Shown: positions 8,055-15,345, counted from the stretch's first letter. The stretch is 40,749 nt of DNA from Caldifarciminota bacterium (GCA_015489415.1 WFZT01000246.1:1-40749); one strand, 5' to 3'. Translations and numbers: made by a program. The notes: a model not told the origin generated them from the letters alone.

Positions 8055-8959
8055 AAAAATTCTTGCTTATAGGCATAATCGTATTTCTTGCGGGATGCGG
8101 CAAAAAGTATCCAATACCACCGGAGCCAACGACTGGTGGGCTTCCACCTCTTGGAAGTTATGTGCAGGATGTCAACTGGCCTGGAAGCAGTATAAACTTC
8201 CACGACATAAAGGATGTAATCGTAGGAAAAGATGGATTTATCTATGTCTTAGATGGAGAGACTGCTTACAGACTCTTAATCACGGGAGAGGTGGTTGGTC
8301 AGATAAATATTCCTCCCCGAATGGAGGCAATGGCGCAGGATGACCAGCGTAATTTATATTTCGCGGGGATGGATTCAAGTGTCTACAGATATTCGAGAAG
8401 CGGGGTGTGGGATACAATAAGAGTGCCAGATTCACTTGCGAATATTACCGGCATAACTGTTGGTGAGCAAATAGTTGTTTCGGACACTTTAAAAGACCTC
8501 GTTATCGCATTTTTGCCTGATTCTGCAATTGATACAGTGGCGGTGTTTGGAAGCGGAGCTCTGTTTGTGGATAATCCACTCGATCTATGGCTTGACCCTA
8601 TGGATAGGGTTCTTACTGTCTCTTACAACCACAACTGGGTTGAGGCCTTCCCTCTGGATAGCTTGCAGCCATTTTTACACCTTGGAGGAGACAATCCAGA
8701 AGGGGATACCACAGAGGGGACATTCCGGATGCCTGTTGATGTTGTATCCGATGATTCGTCCTACATTTACGTGGCAGATAGTTTCAGGGTCCAGAAGTTT
8801 GATTTTGCGGGAAATTTTGTAACTGATGTTAGATTTGAAGATTTGAGACCCATCTCTGTGGCTGTTACAGATGATGGTAAATATCTAATTGTGGCATTCA
8901 GGGACCAGCTATACAAATTCGAGCGCTTCGACGGCCTTCAGCAGGGTGGAGGAAGCTAA
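8051..8959 (+). CDS. Beta-propeller (NHL/6-bladed type) lipoprotein
   Basis: An exported lipoprotein of 302 residues. The N-terminus MKKFLLIGIIVFLAGCGKK has a clear lipobox, with Cys16 as the predicted lipidated residue. The mature part contains repeated units of the form KDVIVGKDGFIYVLDGE, YLYFAG-like and PVDVVSDDSSYIYVADSFRVQKFD, typical of NHL or six-bladed propellers, which usually act in binding rather than catalysis. It overlaps the PorV-like gene by 4 nt (ATGA). Together with the TonB receptor it resembles a surface-exposed partner of the transporter, by analogy only. The ligand cannot be guessed. Confidence 0.82.
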   Translation: MKKFLLIGIIVFLAGCGKKYPIPPEPTTGGLPPLGSYVQDVNWPGSSINFHDIKDVIVGKDGFIYVLDGETAYRLLITGEVVGQINIPPRMEAMAQDDQRNLYFAGMDSSVYRYSRSGVWDTIRVPDSLANITGITVGEQIVVSDTLKDLVIAFLPDSAIDTVAVFGSGALFVDNPLDLWLDPMDRVLTVSYNHNWVEAFPLDSLQPFLHLGGDNPEGDTTEGTFRMPVDVVSDDSSYIYVADSFRVQKFDFAGNFVTDVRFEDLRPISVAVTDDGKYLIVAFRDQLYKFERFDGLQQGGGS

Positions 8960-9121
8960 AGACAATAAACCCAAATTGGGCTCCACAAAATCAAAACTAT
9001 CACACAATGTGTCAAGATTAAACAATAGCACTGCCCGGTACTTACAAATCAAGACACCTTCAAGCTTGTTTAAAAAATCTTAAATTTTAGTAAACTCCAA
9101 TGGCCCTTTTTAATCTCACTT
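8960..9121. repeat. Intergenic stretch with a remnant of a mobile-element end
   Basis: No coding sequence or clear terminator is visible between the propeller lipoprotein and the next element. Around 9063-9085 the sequence AGCTTGTTTAAAAAATCTTA resembles the element end GAGCTTGTTCGAAAAAATTA at 10827, so it is probably an old truncated copy. The last nine bases (9113-9121, ATCTCACTT) are the left target-site repeat of the intact copy that follows. Confidence 0.35.
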
Positions 9122-9245
9122 GAGCCTGTTCGAAAAATTACAAAACCTTTGAATTTTAATGAAAAATTTGCCCCCCACCTTATTCCTCCCCCCACGCACT
9201 TTGTGCGTGGGGGGAGGATAGGAGGGGGAATTTTCGAACGAGCTC
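9122..9245. mobile_element. MITE-like palindromic element, copy 1
   Basis: A 124-bp non-coding element. The left end GAGCCTGTTCGAAAAATT and the reverse complement of the right end (GAGCTCGTTCGAAAATT) form a terminal inverted repeat of about 17 bp. The core is a perfect 15-bp-arm hairpin with a TTT loop (9185-9217, arms rich in C or G and ending in ACGCAC/GTGCGT). It is flanked by ATCTCACTT (9113-9121) and ACCTCACTT (9246-9254), a 9-bp near-perfect target-site duplication. The 50 nt at 9122-9171 match the arms of the copies at 11615-11664 (47/50) and 20039-20088. The bases after it (9255-9422) hold no gene or hairpin that I can support. Confidence 0.75.
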
Positions 9246-9422
9246 ACCTCACTTATAACCGAAGGTCAGTTGGTAACTTCCATTCCTTCCTCAGGGGAAG
9301 GTGGGGATCTCAATACCTGTTATATCCTAATTTTTAACGAATCCATCAATTTTCTTCTCACTCTATTAACCTCTGCGAAAGGATAACCAGGGTGTGATAT
9401 TTTCAGATAGGCTTTTACCCCC

Positions 9423-9467
9423 TTGACAATTTTCGAGATATAAACGAATATTTGAATAGACAAATAT
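9423..9467 (+). promoter_or_regulatory. Promoter and inverted-repeat operator before the SPW/ArsR pair
   Basis: TTGACA at 9423-9428 is a consensus -35. With 17-18 nt spacing the -10 falls on GAATAT/AATATT (9446-9452), a weak match. Overlapping it is an inverted repeat ATATTTG-6-CAAATAT (9448-9467), a layout much like operators of ArsR/SmtB regulators. An ArsR-type gene lies in the same transcription unit, so autoregulation is likely. Confidence 0.5.
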
Positions 9468-9496
9468 ATCATGAACCTTAAAAAGGAGGTGTAATT

Positions 9497-9820
9497 ATGT
9501 GGCAAGATTGGGTCAATGTCATACTTGGTATCTGGCTTATTATTGCAGGGTTTATACCCTCAATCACAGCCAGTAAGGGCGCATCTCTCTGGAACGACCT
9601 GATTGTGGGAATCATCGTCCTGATCCTTGCGGCGTGGGTTGCGAAATCCAGATGGCCTGAGTGGATCAATGTAATCCTTGGTATCTGGTTAATTATTGCG
9701 GCCTTCATCCCTTCCATAGTGGCAAGCAAATCCGGGAACATGTGGAATGACATCATTGTCGGTATTCTGATCGTGATCTTCGGAATCTGGGCAGCACTGA
9801 TGAAACCGTCGCAGGCGTAA
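9497..9820 (+). CDS. SPW-repeat integral membrane protein
   Basis: A 107-residue protein made of two tandem copies of the SPW repeat. Copy one is about residues 2-47 (WVNVILGIWLIIAGFIPSI, LWNDLIVGIIVLILAAWV) and copy two about 50-100 (WINVILGIWLIIAAFIPSI, MWNDIIVGILIVIFGIWA). Each repeat provides two hydrophobic helices, so four transmembrane segments are expected. The molecular function of SPW proteins is unknown. AAGGAGG lies 8 nt before the ATG. It is followed by a hairpin and an ArsR-type regulator, and an ArsR-like inverted repeat covers its promoter. This suggests a membrane protein induced when the regulator senses a metal, redox or other stress signal (inference). Confidence 0.88.
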   Translation: MWQDWVNVILGIWLIIAGFIPSITASKGASLWNDLIVGIIVLILAAWVAKSRWPEWINVILGIWLIIAAFIPSIVASKSGNMWNDIIVGILIVIFGIWAALMKPSQA

Positions 9821-9830
9821 TAGAAAACCG

Positions 9831-9857
9831 GTGGGGGCGAGCGAAGCTCGCCCCCAC
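9831..9857 (+). terminator. Strong hairpin between SPW gene and regulator gene
   Basis: Perfect 12-bp arms with a GAA loop (GTGGGGGCGAGC / GCTCGCCCCCAC). No T-run follows (downstream is CTCAAAAATC), so it may act as an mRNA-stabilising or attenuating stem between the two cistrons, lowering regulator expression, rather than as a full terminator. It shares its short loop and G/C-run arms with the hairpins at 10246-10274 and 25736-25766. Confidence 0.5.
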
Positions 9858-9872
9858 TCAAAAATCTCAAAA

Positions 9873-10172
9873 ATGAAAGGAATAACATACACCGAAGATC
9901 AAAAAACAATTGAGCTTTACACCAAAGCCCTCGGGCAAATAACAAGATTAAAGATTCTCAAATTTATAGCAAGGGAGTACAAATCAGTTAATGAAATTTC
10001 AAAGGAACTTGGACTTTCCCATTCCGTTTGTTCTGCCCACCTTGGTGTCCTCTGGAGGGCGGGGTTGGTTAAGAAAAGAAGAGTAAAGAATTTTTCCTAC
10101 TACAAATTCAATCCTGAAAAGCTACAAGAGATTCAGGAGGCTATCCGAGAATTTATAATGGGGGAAGGTTAA
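9873..10172 (+). CDS. ArsR-family winged-helix transcriptional regulator
   Basis: The 99-residue product has a helix-turn-helix with ILKFIAREYKSVNEISKELGLSHSVCSAHLGVLWRAGLVKKRRVKNFSYYKF split over the recognition helix and the beta-wing, the ArsR arrangement. No classic Cys metal-binding pair (CxC) is present in the DNA-binding helix, where a single Cys follows SHSV, so the signal sensed is unknown. The ORF is open back to 9831, but that would put the start inside the hairpin. The ATG at 9873 gives a normal ArsR N-terminus (MKGITYTEDQ). No convincing ribosome site is seen. It probably represses its own operon through the inverted repeat at 9448-9467. Confidence 0.85.
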   Translation: MKGITYTEDQKTIELYTKALGQITRLKILKFIAREYKSVNEISKELGLSHSVCSAHLGVLWRAGLVKKRRVKNFSYYKFNPEKLQEIQEAIREFIMGEG

Positions 10173-10245
10173 CCCTCAGCTAATTCCTAATATATTTTCT
10201 TTGTAACTTGACAAAAATGGGGGATTGTGGTTTTATGATTTTAAA

Positions 10246-10274
10246 TGGGGGCGAGGCCTTCGGCCTCGCCCCCA
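10246..10274. terminator. Bidirectional terminator between arsR-type gene and slyD-type gene
   Basis: Perfect 13-bp arms with a TTC loop (TGGGGGCGAGGCC / GGCCTCGCCCCCA). AAATTTAT follows on the plus strand and a short T/A-rich stretch follows on the minus strand. It sits between two convergent genes, where a shared terminator is expected. Confidence 0.7.
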
Positions 10275-10284
10275 AATTTATTCT

Positions 10285-10755
10285 TTACTGATGAACGTGT
10301 CCGTGCTCGATCTCTTCTGGTGTAGCGTCTCTTACATCCACAACCTTAACATGAAAATGCAGGGTCTCACCTGCAAGCGGATGATTGAAATCAACAACTA
10401 CAGATTCGTCTTTGATCTCTTTGATATAGAATGGGACACTGTGACCCTCTCCAAAATCCGCATAGAATTTCATCCCGACTTCAATGGGATTATCTCCAAA
10501 AGCAGATTTTGGAATCTCCTGAATGGCATTCTCGTCAATTTTACCGTAAGCATCTTCAGGAGGTATTGTTATATCCTTCTCTTCGCCAACTTCCATGCCT
10601 TCCATGCCCTTTTCAAGGCCTGGAATGAGCTGTCCAGCTCCGTGGAGATAAACAATAGGGTCACCCGTATTGTCATCTACCACCTCTCCTGAGTCGAGCT
10701 TGAGCGTGTACTCAAGGCTCACTACCTTATTTTTTTCGACTTTCTTGTCTGACAT
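10285..10755 (-). CDS. slyD: FKBP-type peptidyl-prolyl isomerase, SlyD family
   Basis: Prolyl isomerase and chaperone. The 156 residues show the SlyD order: a short N-terminal FKBP half (VVSLEYTLKLDSGEVVDDN, PIVYLHGAGQLIPGLEKGMEGMEVGEEKDITI), the inserted IF chaperone domain (PEDAYGKIDENAIQEIPKSAF, then GMKFYADFGEGHSVPFYIKEI), and the closing FKBP strand (VDFNHPLAGETLHFHVKVVDVRDAT). The tail HGHVHQ is a reduced version of the His-rich nickel-binding tail of Escherichia coli SlyD. GGAGGAG precedes the ATG. It is a single-gene unit with its own promoter and terminator. Confidence 0.93.
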   Translation of the reverse strand: MSDKKVEKNKVVSLEYTLKLDSGEVVDDNTGDPIVYLHGAGQLIPGLEKGMEGMEVGEEKDITIPPEDAYGKIDENAIQEIPKSAFGDNPIEVGMKFYADFGEGHSVPFYIKEIKDESVVVDFNHPLAGETLHFHVKVVDVRDATPEEIEHGHVHQ

Positions 10756-10789
10756 TACAAACTCCTCCTTAAATAAAAGTTACCCCCTG

Positions 10790-10818
10790 ACTATAATCCC
10801 ACCTCTGTTAAAAGTCAA
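10790..10818 (-). promoter_or_regulatory. Promoter of the slyD-type gene
   Basis: Minus-strand TTGACT (10818-10813), 17-nt spacer, TATAGT (10795-10790). This leaves a leader of about 30 nt that carries the ribosome site. The target-site repeat of the mobile element (10818-10826) starts on the last base of the -35 hexamer. Confidence 0.65.
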
Positions 10819-10826
10819 ATCACAGA

Positions 10827-10948
10827 GAGCTTGTTCGAAAAAATTAAAAAGTTATTAGATTTATAAAATGAATTTCCCCACCTTTCTCCTTTCCCCACGC
10901 ACGAAATGCGTGGGGGAAGTTGGGAAGGGGGAATTTCCAAACACTCTC
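10827..10948. mobile_element. MITE-like palindromic element, copy 2
   Basis: A 122-bp element with left end GAGCTTGTTCGAAAA and right end (reverse complement) GAGAGTGTTTGGAAA, 11 of 15 bases matching. The core hairpin (10891-10918) has arms TTCCCCACGCA/TGCGTGGGGGAA around CGAAA. It is flanked by AATCACAGA (10818-10826) and TATCACAGA (10949-10957), an 8/9 match. From 10958 to about 11125 I see no gene or structure. Confidence 0.7.
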
Positions 10949-11129
10949 TATCACAGAGCATCCTGCACAAAAATTAGGTCTTCATATAATCTTGATTTGT
11001 GGGGCGAGAAATATAAATTTTCCCGGCTACCAAAACACTACCTGGGATACAGAGAAATGACATTTCGATTGAAAAATTTAAAATAAAAGCCTCCGCCGGA
11101 TTTTACCTGCAAATTGGGAGAAAGGGACC

Positions 11130-11239
11130 TATGAATTTTTGATGAAAATTTAAATGAAGCCCCTCTCCTGTATCCTCTCCCCGCAAACAAATTTATGCGG
11201 GGAGAGGATCATTTTGCGTTTGAAAATATTCGAACAGGT
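11130..11239. mobile_element. Degenerate MITE-like element, copy 3
   Basis: The hairpin at 11172-11209 has perfect 14-bp arms (ATCCTCTCCCCGCA / TGCGGGGAGAGGAT) and a 10-nt AT-rich loop. It is followed by TTTGAAAATATTCGAACAGG, which resembles the right end of the family. The left end is unclear and no target-site duplication can be found, so limits are approximate and the copy is probably old. The 70 bases after it show nothing. Confidence 0.5.
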
Positions 11240-11323
11240 TAAGGCCAAACTAACACAGAGAGAAGAACACATCCCTCTTGGAAATCAAAAATCTAAATTT
11301 CCTACCAAGTCCAAGTATCTTTA

Positions 11324-11664
11324 ATTCCCCCCTCCTATCCCTGACGTCACCCACGAATTTCTGGATAATAACACCTTATCCCTTGCCACGTCTTCAAAAA
11401 GGTGTACTACGCTCAATATTTGAACACTCTCTTTATACGGTATAAACGAATATATCCTTTCGGTAAAATTGCTGATTTAGTGCGAAAAATCGAATTTCTC
11501 GCCCAGATTGCATTGTATAAATATACATGGCAAGCAAAAACATGGGTGATGTCAGGTCAGCCTCCTATCCTCCCCCCACGCACTTCGTGCGTGGGGGGAG
11601 GAATAAGGTGGGGGGCAAATTTTTCATTGAAAATCAAAGGTTTTGAAATTTTTCGAACAGGCTC
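11324..11664. mobile_element. MITE-like palindromic element, copy 4, split by another element
   Basis: The element is in two pieces, 11324-11340 and 11561-11664. Joined, they reproduce copy 1 in inverted orientation: ATTCCCC, CCTCCTATCC, the 15-bp-arm hairpin (11569-11601, loop TTC), and the 50-nt right arm ending CGAACAGGCTC. It is flanked by exact 9-bp repeats GTATCTTTA at 11315-11323 and 11665-11673. The left GAGC end seen in copy 1 is missing here; the element begins at ATTCCCC. The 50-nt right arm differs at one position from that of the copy at 20039-20088. Confidence 0.72.
11341..11560. mobile_element. Second, unrelated 220-bp MITE-like element nested in copy 4
   Basis: Inserted into the element above. 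The ends are CTGACGTCACCCA on the left and, reverse-complemented, CTGACCTGACATCACCCA on the right; the right end carries one extra CTGAC. The 10-bp target CCTCCTATCC is duplicated exactly (11331-11340 and 11561-11570). Removing the insert and one repeat restores the sequence of copy 1. No ORF of note is present. It contains a small perfect palindrome TTTATAC-G-GTATAAA (11432-11446) and TGTATA-AA-TATACA near 11515. Confidence 0.72.
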
Positions 11665-11696
11665 GTATCTTTATGGTCTTTTGCGTCGGATGGAAT

Positions 11697-11702
11697 TAAA
11701 AT
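11697..11702 (+). promoter_or_regulatory. -10 box of the NUDIX gene, probably leaderless
   Basis: TAAAAT lies 7 nt before the ATG at 11710 and no Shine-Dalgarno sequence is present. The -35 position (11674-11679, TGGTCT) is a poor match but would directly follow the target-site repeat of the mobile element (11665-11673). Confidence 0.4.
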
Positions 11703-11709
11703 TTTGGGT

Positions 11710-12186
11710 ATGAAAAGAGAATATCCGGAAATGCCCATCGTATCTGTTGGAGGTCTCGTTGTAATGGGTAACATGTTTCTTCTCACAAAAAGAGCGAAAG
11801 AACCGCTGAAAGATGTTTGGACTTTACCGGGTGGTGCCGTAGAGTTGGGTGAGAGACTTCCGGACGCTATAGTTCGTGAAATTAAAGAAGAGTGCCAGAT
11901 TCAGGCACGGCCAATTGGAATTATTGAAGTGTTTGAGCAAATTTTTAGAGACGATAAAGGGAGAGTCAAATTTCACTATGTAATTGTGGATTTCCTCCTC
12001 GAATACGAAAGTGGAATAGCAAAGGCCTCATCGGACACCGCCGAGCTAAAATGGCTCACATTGGAAGAGCTTGGAAAATATAATCCTCCGGCAAGGGCAG
12101 TCAGTGTAATAAAGCGTGGTCTTGAGGTTTATAAAAAGCTCAGGGCTCAACCTGAGGCAATTTTACCGTTAATAAAAACCGACTGA
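11710..12186 (+). CDS. NUDIX hydrolase
   Basis: Hydrolyses a nucleoside diphosphate linked to another group; the substrate is not predictable. The 158-residue product has the NUDIX box at residues 42-64: GAVELGE, seven residues, then REIKEECQI. The Gly usually found in the EExGU part is replaced by Gln63; the catalytic Glu residues (57, 60, 61) are kept. The overall form with VSVGGLVVMGNMFLLTKRAKEPLKDVWTLPGG resembles ADP-ribose-type or MutT-like enzymes. The ATG at 11710 is preferred to a TTG two codons earlier because of the family N-terminus and the -10 box position. The last 40 nt overlap the convergent amidohydrolase gene. Confidence 0.88.
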   Translation: MKREYPEMPIVSVGGLVVMGNMFLLTKRAKEPLKDVWTLPGGAVELGERLPDAIVREIKEECQIQARPIGIIEVFEQIFRDDKGRVKFHYVIVDFLLEYESGIAKASSDTAELKWLTLEELGKYNPPARAVSVIKRGLEVYKKLRAQPEAILPLIKTD

Positions 12187-13583
12187 ATTTTGAATTCTGG
12201 TGAGGCCCTATCAAGGACCACAAAGTCCGCAACATAGCCGTCTTTCAGCGCCCCCTTAAGGTCCTCCTCAAAGGAAAAATAAGCACCGGCAGTTGTATAA
12301 AGACGCAGAGCCTCTTCAAAACTGATAGGATCAATGGGATGATAGAGAGCCCCTCTAATCCCGTACTGAGGTGACGGTGGCATGGCATCAGAGCCGAAGG
12401 CAACTTTTATGCCAAGTGACAACATTTTTTTAAATGGATTATTGAGCTTCCAGAGTCTATCGCCGAGATACTCACGGTACATTCCATCCTCCCCTCCCCA
12501 TCTTTCCACAAAATTAGGCTGGGATGATATCAAAATCCCCATGCTCTTTGCAAGTTTCAGGTCCACCTCTTCTGGAAACTCAAAATGCTCAATCCTGTGC
12601 CTTAAATAGTTCCCGCCTTCGAGGGCATTTTTAAAGGCTTCAAGAGATGTTCTTATTGCCCGGGTACCGATAGCATGAATAAGGAGCTGAATGCCATTTT
12701 CCTGAGCTCTTTTAATAAGATTCTCAAGTTCTTCTCGTGTCTTCAAAAGTTTTCCACTGTGTTTCTCCCCTACGTAATTTTCGAAAAAGGCAGCAGTTTT
12801 CCCGCCAACCGAGCCATCTGTAAAAATTTTAACTCCACCTATTCGCAAGACCGTGTTGCCAAACCCACTTCGTATACCAAGCTTTATCAGGTTTTCAAGG
12901 TCATTTTCATAAAAGTTAAAATAGACACGAATCTTTAGGAGTCCTGCATCGTTGAGCTCTTCATAGGCGCGAAATGCCGTTACATTGCCAAACTCGTGAA
13001 CTGAAGTAATCCCCAGGTCTATCATCTCCTCCTGGGCTGTGAGAATTGCAAGTTTAATTTCCTCAAATTCTGGTGGAAAGTATTCGTTGATTTTCAGAGG
13101 AACTTCCTCAAGGAGCAGACCGGATTTTGAATCAACGCCCGGAGTTTTTCGGGGCAAAAGCTTTAGTGCGGCTGAGTTGGCAATCGCAATGTGGCCACAT
13201 ACTCGCCTCAAAATCACAGGGGTGTCACCGGTAACGTTATCCATATCTTTTTTTGTTATAAATCTTTTCTCATCCCATGTGCTCTGGTCAAATTCTTCGA
13301 AAATAATTGGGGGCCTGTAGTTGCCACTTTTTACAACGGCTTCAATAAATTCAAGAGCGTCTTTAATGCTCTTCGTTTCCTTCAAGTTTGGCCTCGATAT
13401 AAAAAGCCCATACTGCCATAGATGTGTGTGTGCATCAATAAATCCCGGGATCACCACGTCGAATACTTTCGCATCACCAGGCAGGGTTTCACTTCTCTCC
13501 AGCAATCCGTGATTAATTGTGAAACCTACGTCATCAACAAATTTGCCGTCTATGAATGCCTTTTTTGCAATAAAAGCTTTCAT
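12147..13583 (-). CDS. Amidohydrolase family protein (YtcJ-like, Amidohydrolase_3 type)
   Basis: A 478-residue metal-dependent hydrolase with an early beta-sandwich part, then VIPGFIDAHTHLWQYG, in which His52 and His54 are the first metal ligands. Further ligands are suggested by LLIHAIGTRAIR, RHRIEHFEF and AFGSDAMPPSP. The C-terminal strands (DLKGALKDGYVADFVVLDRASPEF) close the sandwich. YtcJ-like enzymes cleave C-N bonds of amides or formamides, but the natural substrate here is unknown. It starts within the stop of the M23 peptidase gene (ATGA overlap) and is the last gene of a seven-gene operon. Its 3' end overlaps the NUDIX gene tail to tail. Confidence 0.87.
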   Translation of the reverse strand: MKAFIAKKAFIDGKFVDDVGFTINHGLLERSETLPGDAKVFDVVIPGFIDAHTHLWQYGLFISRPNLKETKSIKDALEFIEAVVKSGNYRPPIIFEEFDQSTWDEKRFITKKDMDNVTGDTPVILRRVCGHIAIANSAALKLLPRKTPGVDSKSGLLLEEVPLKINEYFPPEFEEIKLAILTAQEEMIDLGITSVHEFGNVTAFRAYEELNDAGLLKIRVYFNFYENDLENLIKLGIRSGFGNTVLRIGGVKIFTDGSVGGKTAAFFENYVGEKHSGKLLKTREELENLIKRAQENGIQLLIHAIGTRAIRTSLEAFKNALEGGNYLRHRIEHFEFPEEVDLKLAKSMGILISSQPNFVERWGGEDGMYREYLGDRLWKLNNPFKKMLSLGIKVAFGSDAMPPSPQYGIRGALYHPIDPISFEEALRLYTTAGAYFSFEEDLKGALKDGYVADFVVLDRASPEFKIQSVFINGKIASG

Positions 13584-14377
13584 CCTGAAAGGTAGTTTAT
13601 GGGGTTAACTGGCTTTCCATTTTTCCAGATTTCATAGTGCAAATGGGGACCCGTGGAGAGGCCAGTATTTCCAACAAGTCCGATAAGATCACCTTTTTTC
13701 ACGATGTCACCGGGTTTGACAAGCACCTTAGAAAGGTGGCCATAAACGGTTTTATAAATGTCTCCATGTGAAATAACGACCATGTTGCCAAATCTTTTGC
13801 TGTAGGTGACTTTTACAACGATTCCATTTGCAGGCGAGATTATGGGAGTTCCGGTCTGGGCAGCTATGTCAACTCCTCTGTGAGAGGCCGTGAAGCCCCT
13901 CGTAATGTAGCCTTTTACAGGCATTCCATAAGGGGTGTAAACATTTGCCTTCTCAGCCTTAATAATTTCCTGCTCGACAGGATTTGTAGCCTTAACATCC
14001 ACTGTATTGGCTTTTTGCGCCTTCTTTGAAGGTTTTGAGTTAATCTTTGCGGCCAGCTTTTCGATGTCAAAGGGCGGTGGCGCGTTTTGCACACCGAGCA
14101 TGTTTTCCACCTTCTTCCGAAATTGTGACAGTTCCTCCAGTTTTTTCTCGAGAACCACTACCTTTTCATTCTCTTCCCTGAGCCTTTTGTTTTCATTAAT
14201 TAAGGCGTGCAATCTCCGTTCGGTTTTGACATATCTGTAGTGAGTGTAAAAAGCGGCACCAACAATGATGAGAATCACTATTCCGGTGACAATAAAAAGT
14301 TTCATCAACCATGAGGGAATAAAACGGTTGATGACCTTATTTTTGGACACAATTATTATTTCGTAACCCTTTTTCAT
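13580..14377 (-). CDS. Membrane-anchored M23 (LytM) peptidase
   Basis: Peptidoglycan endopeptidase or a LytM-type activator. The 265 residues comprise a cytoplasmic N-terminal stub, one transmembrane helix (about 24-43), a coiled coil (about 50-97), a linker, and the C-terminal M23 domain (about 150-265). All zinc and catalytic positions are visible: His166-x3-Asp170 (SHRGVD), His214 in VYGH, and His245/His247 in GPHLHYEI, so it should be active. It lies 32 nt downstream of fmt and overlaps the amidohydrolase. It is a paralogue of the M23 protein that opens the operon (19010-19918). Confidence 0.9.
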   Translation of the reverse strand: MKKGYEIIIVSKNKVINRFIPSWLMKLFIVTGIVILIIVGAAFYTHYRYVKTERRLHALINENKRLREENEKVVVLEKKLEELSQFRKKVENMLGVQNAPPPFDIEKLAAKINSKPSKKAQKANTVDVKATNPVEQEIIKAEKANVYTPYGMPVKGYITRGFTASHRGVDIAAQTGTPIISPANGIVVKVTYSKRFGNMVVISHGDIYKTVYGHLSKVLVKPGDIVKKGDLIGLVGNTGLSTGPHLHYEIWKNGKPVNPINYLSG

Positions 14378-14409
14378 TGCTTAAATGGTAATTTGGGCAG
14401 AGGGAACGT

Positions 14410-15345
14410 TCAAAGAATTTTCTTACGGTAGCCCCTTAGAAATTCCTCCGCCTTCATAATTCTTTTCCCCTGAGGCTGTATCTCGAGTATTTCAACCATA
14501 AAATCGAGGGCCTCTACAAGCAGTCTACCCCCTGAGACGTGCATTTTGCCTGGCTCTCCCCCCTGCTCTTCTGCCACTTTTGCCCTGATGAGCTTCGCCA
14601 TCAGAGGACCAAATTGATCCTTCGCACCGGGCCTGGTGGAGAGTGCATTTATCTTACACTTTACTTTTTCTGCTTTATCATCCCAGCTGATCCAGAGCTC
14701 TTCGCGCATAATCTTTTTCGCATAGCTTGGCTCGCCGGACTGGGGCACCGGTTTCAGCTCTCCACTCAATATCCGCGGTATACTTGAGAGAGTAAGATGA
14801 GCACCAACCCTGGCAAGTCTCTCCATAAGTTCCGTCTTAATCTCCGTATCTCCGATCTCGACTTTTTCCTGGGAGATGATGGGACCGGTATCAAGTCCCT
14901 CGTCCATTACCATCAAGCTTACTCCTGTTTCTTTCTGGCAATCCATCATGGCGCGCTCGATGGGTGCGGCACCGCGGTACCTGGGCAAAAGCGATGGATG
15001 GATGTTTAGCGGATATATATCAGGTAATTCAAGCAGTTTTTTTCTTAAAATTTTTCCATAATCTGCGAGAATTATAAAATGAGGCATATATCTTCTGAGA
15101 GTGTCAATAAAAGCTTCGTCGTTGGGATTCTCTGGCTGGAAAACATCAATACCCGCATCTCTGGCAATGATTTTAACTTCCGGGTCCTTTAATTTTCTTC
15201 CCCTACCCTTGGGTCGTGGTGGGAGCGTGACCACGGCCTTAAAAGGCAAGCCGTGTGACAGAAGCTCCTTGAAAACGAGGGTTGCAAAGTCACCGGAGCC
15301 GAAAAAGATGAAGTTTAGCCCATGGAATGGCGCTGTTGACTCCAT
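14410..15345 (-). CDS. fmt: Methionyl-tRNA formyltransferase
   Basis: Formylates initiator Met-tRNA using 10-formyl-tetrahydrofolate. The 311 residues include the N-terminal transferase fold (FIFFGSGDFATLVFKELL) and the catalytic triad Asn114, His116 (PLNIHPSLLPRYRGAAPIERA) and Asp152 (DEGLDTGPII). The C-terminal tRNA-binding domain begins near residue 207 (ISWDDKAEKVKCKINALSTRPGA). The start at 15345 overlaps def by 31 nt. No closer in-frame start codon was found, although the first eight residues are longer than in E. coli Fmt. The def-fmt pair is a classic arrangement, since deformylase removes what Fmt adds. Confidence 0.95.
   Translation of the reverse strand: MESTAPFHGLNFIFFGSGDFATLVFKELLSHGLPFKAVVTLPPRPKGRGRKLKDPEVKIIARDAGIDVFQPENPNDEAFIDTLRRYMPHFIILADYGKILRKKLLELPDIYPLNIHPSLLPRYRGAAPIERAMMDCQKETGVSLMVMDEGLDTGPIISQEKVEIGDTEIKTELMERLARVGAHLTLSSIPRILSGELKPVPQSGEPSYAKKIMREELWISWDDKAEKVKCKINALSTRPGAKDQFGPLMAKLIRAKVAEEQGGEPGKMHVSGGRLLVEALDFMVEILEIQPQGKRIMKAEEFLRGYRKKIL

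Noticed and set aside
9320-9505. Minus-strand ORF of 61 residues
   Set aside because: It runs across the promoter, operator and start of the SPW gene on the opposite strand, has no ribosome site and no recognisable domain.
10868-11086. Plus-strand ORF of 72 residues
   Set aside because: It begins inside the hairpin of a mobile element and continues through non-coding sequence; no ribosome site and no protein-like composition.
11674-11686. TTGCGT at 11681-11686 as -35 box of the NUDIX gene
   Set aside because: It leaves only 10 nt to the TAAAAT box, too short for a sigma70-type promoter.
11402-11713. Plus-strand ORF of 103 residues
   Set aside because: It crosses the boundary between two nested mobile elements and a hairpin, so its reading frame is an accident of insertion.
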